DNA from: Nitrospinaceae bacterium UBA3496
GTDB taxonomy: Bacteria > UBA8248
DNA: 9,021 nucleotides
Reading direction: 5' to 3'
Assembly (NCBI GenBank): GCA_002377645.1
Contig: DFQF01000077.1
Coordinates: 1-9,021 of the forward strand
Below, one piece after another: positions 5,930 through 9,021 of this stretch. The stretch's first letter is position 1. Every line of letters starts with the position of its first letter. A program made the translations under genes and the position numbers. The notes under the pieces are model-generated. The model was not told where the DNA came from. It ran no database searches and saw only the letters and a program-made list of their open reading frames with translations.

Positions 5930-7075
5930 TTAATCTGCTTGTCTCCTTAAGAAAGTAGGGACATCTAAATCATCTTCCTCAAACTGAAAACCCAAGTTCG
6001 TTTTATTATTTTTCATTCTGACATAAGCAGGAACAGAGATATCTGCACCATCAGTTCCAGTTGCTTCAATAGTAGTCTCTTCAACAATTGAAACTTCAGG
6101 TGAAACAGCATCGTGAAAACCAGTAGCTATTACTGTTACTCGCACAGAATCTCCAATTGACGAATCAATTACAGAACCAAAAATTACGTTTGCATCTTCA
6201 TGAGCAGTTTCATATATAAGAGTACAAGCCTCATTCACTTCATGTAGTGCAAGAGTCTCTCCTCCAGAAATGTTTATCAAAACTCCTCTTGCACCCTGTA
6301 TAGTTGCCTCTTCAAGTAGAGGACTACTAATCGCCTTCTGCGCGGCATTAATAGCTCTATTCTCACCTGCACTAACTCCACTTCCCATAAGAGCCATACC
6401 ACCCATATCTCTCATAATTGTTCTTACATCTGCAAAGTCAAGATTTATAAGACCAGGAGTAGTTATTAAGTCAGCTATTCCCTTACATGCTTGCAATAAA
6501 ATGTCATTTGCTTTATCGAATGCATCAAGCATAGGAGTCGATTTATCAACCATACCCAAAAGACGTTGATTAGGAATTGTAATTAATGTATTTACCGAAT
6601 CTCTTAGTTCTGCAATTCCTGATTCTGCCTGGGATTGCCTTTTAGGGCCCTCAAAATCGAACGGTCTAGTTACAACTCCTACGGTGAGTATTCCTGCTTC
6701 TTTTGCAATTCTAGCAATTACGGGGGCCGCTCCAGTACCTGTTCCTCCACCCATTCCCGCAGTTACAAACACCATATCCAAATCTCTCATTAAACTTGTC
6801 AACCTTTCAGTATCTTCCATAGCAGATTTACGTCCAATATCTGGGTTTCCACCTGCACCTAATCCCTTCGTTACTTCTGTCCCTATCTGAATTTTTTCCT
6901 TTGCTAATGATTGCTCCAACACCTGAGCGTCCGTATTTGCAACTGCAAATTCCACTCCTTCCATTCCAGAGGAAATCATTGTATTAACTGCATTTCCTCC
7001 TCCTCCTCCTACACCAATTACTGCAATTCTGGCGCGACATGAAACTTCTTCATCAAGTTCAAAAAAATTACTCAT
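5930..7075 (-). CDS. ftsZ: Cell division protein FtsZ
   Basis: Tubulin-like GTPase that polymerises into the cytokinetic Z ring on the inner face of the membrane. It has 381 residues, the standard length. The GTP-binding domain shows [14 protein letters not shown] at 20-33, the NTDAQ loop at 48-52 and the tubulin signature GGGTGTG at 109-115. The T7 synergy loop [15 protein letters not shown] runs from 211 to 225, with Asp213 and Asp216 in the positions that complete the GTPase site of the next subunit. A linker of only about 45 residues (roughly 322-367) leads to the C-terminal peptide [10 protein letters not shown] (370-379), the docking site for FtsA and other partners. The ATG follows GGGAG by six bases. 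It lies 43 bases after ftsA, in the conserved ftsQ-ftsA-ftsZ order. Confidence 0.99.
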   Translation of the reverse strand: MSNFFELDEEVSCRARIAVIGVGGGGGNAVNTMISSGMEGVEFAVANTDAQVLEQSLAKEKIQIGTEVTKGLGAGGNPDIGRKSAMEDTERLTSLMRDLDMVFVTAGMGGGTGTGAAPVIARIAKEAGILTVGVVTRPFDFEGPKRQSQAESGIAELRDSVNTLITIPNQRLLGMVDKSTPMLDAFDKANDILLQACKGIADLITTPGLINLDFADVRTIMRDMGGMALMGSGVSAGENRAINAAQKAISSPLLEEATIQGARGVLINISGGETLALHEVNEACTLIYETAHEDANVIFGSVIDSSIGDSVRVTVIATGFHDAVSPEVSIVEETTIEATGTDGADISVPAYVRMKNNKTNLGFQFEEDDLDVPTFLRRQAD

Positions 7076-7118
7076 TACTCACTCCCTTTTTCCTTGGACG
7101 TTGGGAAACCTTTTTAAA

Positions 7119-8363
7119 TTATTTAAAGATACTATTTAAAGCATCCTTGATTTTTAAAGTTATTCCTCCACTATTTCCATTCATTAACCCATTTGGAAAC
7201 CAATTCTTTTGTTCTTTTTCTCCATTCTCTGAAGCATACATTACCAAACCTACTGCTGTTGAATATAAAGGTTGATTGACCATATCAACCAGTCCACCTA
7301 TACCACTTGGAGAACCTCTTCTTACAGGGAGTTGAAGAACAGTCTCCGCTAAATCTTCTATTCCATCAATAATACTTGCCCCACCAGTTAAAACTACACC
7401 TGCAGGAAGCAAATCCTCCATTCCACTTTTTTGGATGGACCTTCTAATATATGTGAGAATCTCTTCTAAACGAGGTTGAATAATTTCTGCAAGTATTTGA
7501 CGACTTAGAATTCTTGGCTCTCTTCCACCAACGCTAGGAACCTCTATATTTTGTTGTCCAGTCAAACGTGAAGCTAGGGCATACCCATGTTCTTTTTTAA
7601 TTCTTTCTGCCTGATAATCCGGGGTTCTAAGTCCTATTGCAATATCACGAGTAATATGACTTCCCCCTACTGGAATAACTTGAGCGTATCTCATCACGCC
7701 AGAACTTATAACAGCAACATCTGAGGTTCCACTTCCAATATCAACTACTGCAACTCCAAGATCTCGTTCGTCTTCACTAAGAGCAGCTAAAGAGGAAGCA
7801 AGGGGTTGTAAAACAAGACGTTCGACCATTAAACCGGCTCTTTCAACACTTCTAACTATATTTTGAATAGAGGGAACAGAGCCTGTAACTATATGAACTT
7901 TACATTCTAAACGAACACCGGCCATGCCGACAGGTTCCGTAATACTTTCTTGTTCGTCTACAACATATTCTTGCGGCAACACATGTATAATTTGATGATC
8001 AGTAGGCATTGTAATAGCTCTTGCCTGTTCAATAACTCTCTGCACATCTTCTTTTGAGACTATTTTGTTTTTTATCGCAACAATTCCATTTGTATCTAAA
8101 CTTTTAATGTGGGGACCTGAAATTCCTATATTCGCGTGTTTGATCTGAAAACCGCTAATAAATTCAGCTTCCTCGACTGCGGCACAAATAGATTCTACAG
8201 TTTGATCAATATTGACTACGGAACCCTTATTTAATCCTTTTGATGGATGCTTTCCCAGCCCTACTATCTCTAAAGTACCTTCATCATTAAATTCAGCAAC
8301 AACTGCACAAATTTTTGAAGTACCTATATCCAACCCAACAAACATTTCATTACTCTTACTCAT
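7119..8363 (-). CDS. ftsA: Cell division protein FtsA
   Basis: Actin/Hsp70-fold ATP-binding protein that anchors FtsZ filaments to the cytoplasmic membrane and recruits later division proteins. It has 414 residues from the chosen ATG. Phosphate-1 motif VGLDIGTSKICAVV is at 9-22, the FtsA-specific 1C domain at about 85-165, the phosphate-2 motif VVDIGSGTSDVAV at 206-218 and the adenosine motif VVLTGGASIIDGI at 323-335. After a poorly conserved tail, the C-terminal ITLKIKDALNSIFK forms the amphipathic membrane-targeting helix. The ATG at 8363 has GGGGGA seven bases upstream. An in-frame ATG at 8378 lies inside the ftsQ coding end and has no good ribosome site; it would add MGDKG. With the chosen start the gene begins four bases after the ftsQ stop, so translation is probably coupled. 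Confidence 0.98.
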   Translation of the reverse strand: MSKSNEMFVGLDIGTSKICAVVAEFNDEGTLEIVGLGKHPSKGLNKGSVVNIDQTVESICAAVEEAEFISGFQIKHANIGISGPHIKSLDTNGIVAIKNKIVSKEDVQRVIEQARAITMPTDHQIIHVLPQEYVVDEQESITEPVGMAGVRLECKVHIVTGSVPSIQNIVRSVERAGLMVERLVLQPLASSLAALSEDERDLGVAVVDIGSGTSDVAVISSGVMRYAQVIPVGGSHITRDIAIGLRTPDYQAERIKKEHGYALASRLTGQQNIEVPSVGGREPRILSRQILAEIIQPRLEEILTYIRRSIQKSGMEDLLPAGVVLTGGASIIDGIEDLAETVLQLPVRRGSPSGIGGLVDMVNQPLYSTAVGLVMYASENGEKEQKNWFPNGLMNGNSGGITLKIKDALNSIFK

Positions 8364-8367
8364 CCCT

Positions 8368-9021
8368 TTATCCCCCATATTCCAATATTGGCCTCATGAT
8401 TACACGAGAAGGAAATGTAAGGTCAAAGAAAAGGCGGTTACCTGCAACTCGAATTCTATCCGGGAACAGTTCAAATATAGAAATCAGACGTGCTATTTGA
8501 GAAATTAATTTCTCGTGTGATATTTTGATGTCGAAAGATTGCTTCATAAATCTCAATAAGAAAAATCCATCTTCCGTCTTTTTTATAGAAAAACATTTAT
8601 TATTGAACCATGTTAATTTTTGTAAAACCTGAAGTATGAAAAGAATCTTGCTCATATCATCATTTTCAAAAGAAGTACCTATCTCTTTTTCTGAAAAACC
8701 ATCTACTCTTGGCAAACATGGTTTTTTTAATAAAGGCATATTCCCAAGTACCATTCCCTCCGAATCTATTGCGTTTTCATTTTTTCCTTTAATTAAAGCA
8801 ACAGGTTCTCTTTCATTAATAGAAATATCTAGAACGCCTGGATATTTTATTTTCACATTTGAAGACTCTATCCAAATATTTCTTTCTAAAATCTTACCAA
8901 TAGACTCTAAATTTATAATAAAAATATTTGCGTCCTGCGAAAAATTCATAGAGTTAATAATTTTTTCAGGGCTAGTATAATGCGACCCATCAATAATTAT
9001 TTTTTTTAATCGATAATGATT
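8368..9021 (-). CDS. ftsQ: Cell division protein FtsQ (N-terminus outside window)
   Basis: Bitopic inner-membrane protein of the FtsQLB complex, which regulates septal peptidoglycan synthesis in the periplasm. The frame is open to the right edge and gives 217 residues, so the cytoplasmic tail and membrane anchor are missing. The ATG at 8949 is internal, since the open frame upstream encodes the start of the POTRA domain (IIIDGSHYTSPEKIINSM). The POTRA continues with NIFIINLESIGKILERNIWI and then KIKYPGVLDISINEREPVAL, the typical ending with the ER.P.A motif. The FtsQ beta domain follows, with the DSEGMVLG and LPRVDGF segments. The sequence is divergent, as usual for FtsQ, and position directly before ftsA supports the call. 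A DivIB name would suit a Gram-positive homologue; the signal-peptide evidence elsewhere in the window favours FtsQ. Confidence 0.92.
   Translation of the reverse strand, partial: NHYRLKKIIIDGSHYTSPEKIINSMNFSQDANIFIINLESIGKILERNIWIESSNVKIKYPGVLDISINEREPVALIKGKNENAIDSEGMVLGNMPLLKKPCLPRVDGFSEKEIGTSFENDDMSKILFILQVLQKLTWFNNKCFSIKKTEDGFFLLRFMKQSFDIKISHEKLISQIARLISIFELFPDRIRVAGNRLFFDLTFPSRVIMRPILEYGG
8371..8376 (-). promoter_or_regulatory. Ribosome binding site deciding the ftsA start
   Basis: GGGGGA on the minus strand, seven bases before the ATG at 8363. It overlaps the last codons of ftsQ and the G of the alternative ATG at 8378. Its position favours the inner of the two ftsA starts and links ftsA initiation to ribosomes finishing ftsQ. 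Confidence 0.6.

Noticed and set aside
8636..8980. A 114-residue plus-strand open frame opposite ftsQ, and similar ones opposite ftsZ (6270-6569) and mtnA (2250-2519)
   Set aside because: Each is the antisense shadow of a recognised gene; composition mirrors the true frame and no ribosome site or family motif is seen.
1..9021. Search for a CRISPR array, insertion sequence, prophage genes, toxin-antitoxin pair or other accessory system
   Set aside because: No regularly spaced repeats, transposase motifs, terminal inverted repeats or small paired unknown genes were seen. Nearly all bases are explained by known core and transporter genes.

Overview
The window is an AT-rich bacterial chromosome segment with tightly packed genes. 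It suggests a Gram-negative, diderm bacterium: the solute-binding protein has a Sec signal peptide but no lipobox, and the division genes run ftsQ-ftsA-ftsZ and are followed by pgeF-yggS-proC-yggT. That order recalls deltaproteobacterial-type genomes and related marine lineages such as Nitrospinota or SAR324. This is a guess from gene order and base composition, not an assignment.

Region 1 (1-1807) holds two genes of the nitrate/sulfonate/taurine/thiamine-precursor ABC importer class. A permease cut by the left edge reads rightwards, and a periplasmic substrate-binding protein reads leftwards. They converge on one perfect hairpin at 768-798 that has T runs on both strands and so can stop transcription from either side.

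Region 2 (1808-2146) has no protein gene. It carries a complete tRNA-Asp(GTC) with encoded CCA on the minus strand and a near-consensus sigma-70 promoter just upstream of it.

Region 3 (2147-9021, all minus strand) reads from right to left as ftsQ (N-terminus beyond the window), ftsA, ftsZ, pgeF, yggS, proC, yggT, mtnA. Gaps are 43 bases or less, and two junctions overlap or nearly overlap, so this looks like one long operon. ftsQ/ftsA/ftsZ form the core of the divisome: FtsZ makes the ring, FtsA tethers it to the membrane, and FtsQ belongs to the periplasmic FtsQLB regulator. The genes after them are housekeeping: PgeF (purine nucleoside/laccase-domain enzyme), YggS (PLP homeostasis), ProC (proline synthesis), YggT (small membrane protein) and MtnA (methylthioribose-1-phosphate isomerase). 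Non-ATG starts are common in this part, and yggT has no ATG, GTG or TTG that could give a full-length protein; a CTG behind a good Shine-Dalgarno is the best candidate.

I found no mobile element, CRISPR array, phage gene or defence system, and nothing that looks like a new multi-gene system. The points most worth a second look are the yggT start, the mtnA attachment to the division operon, residue changes at conserved motifs of PgeF and YggS, and the convergent split of the transporter genes.
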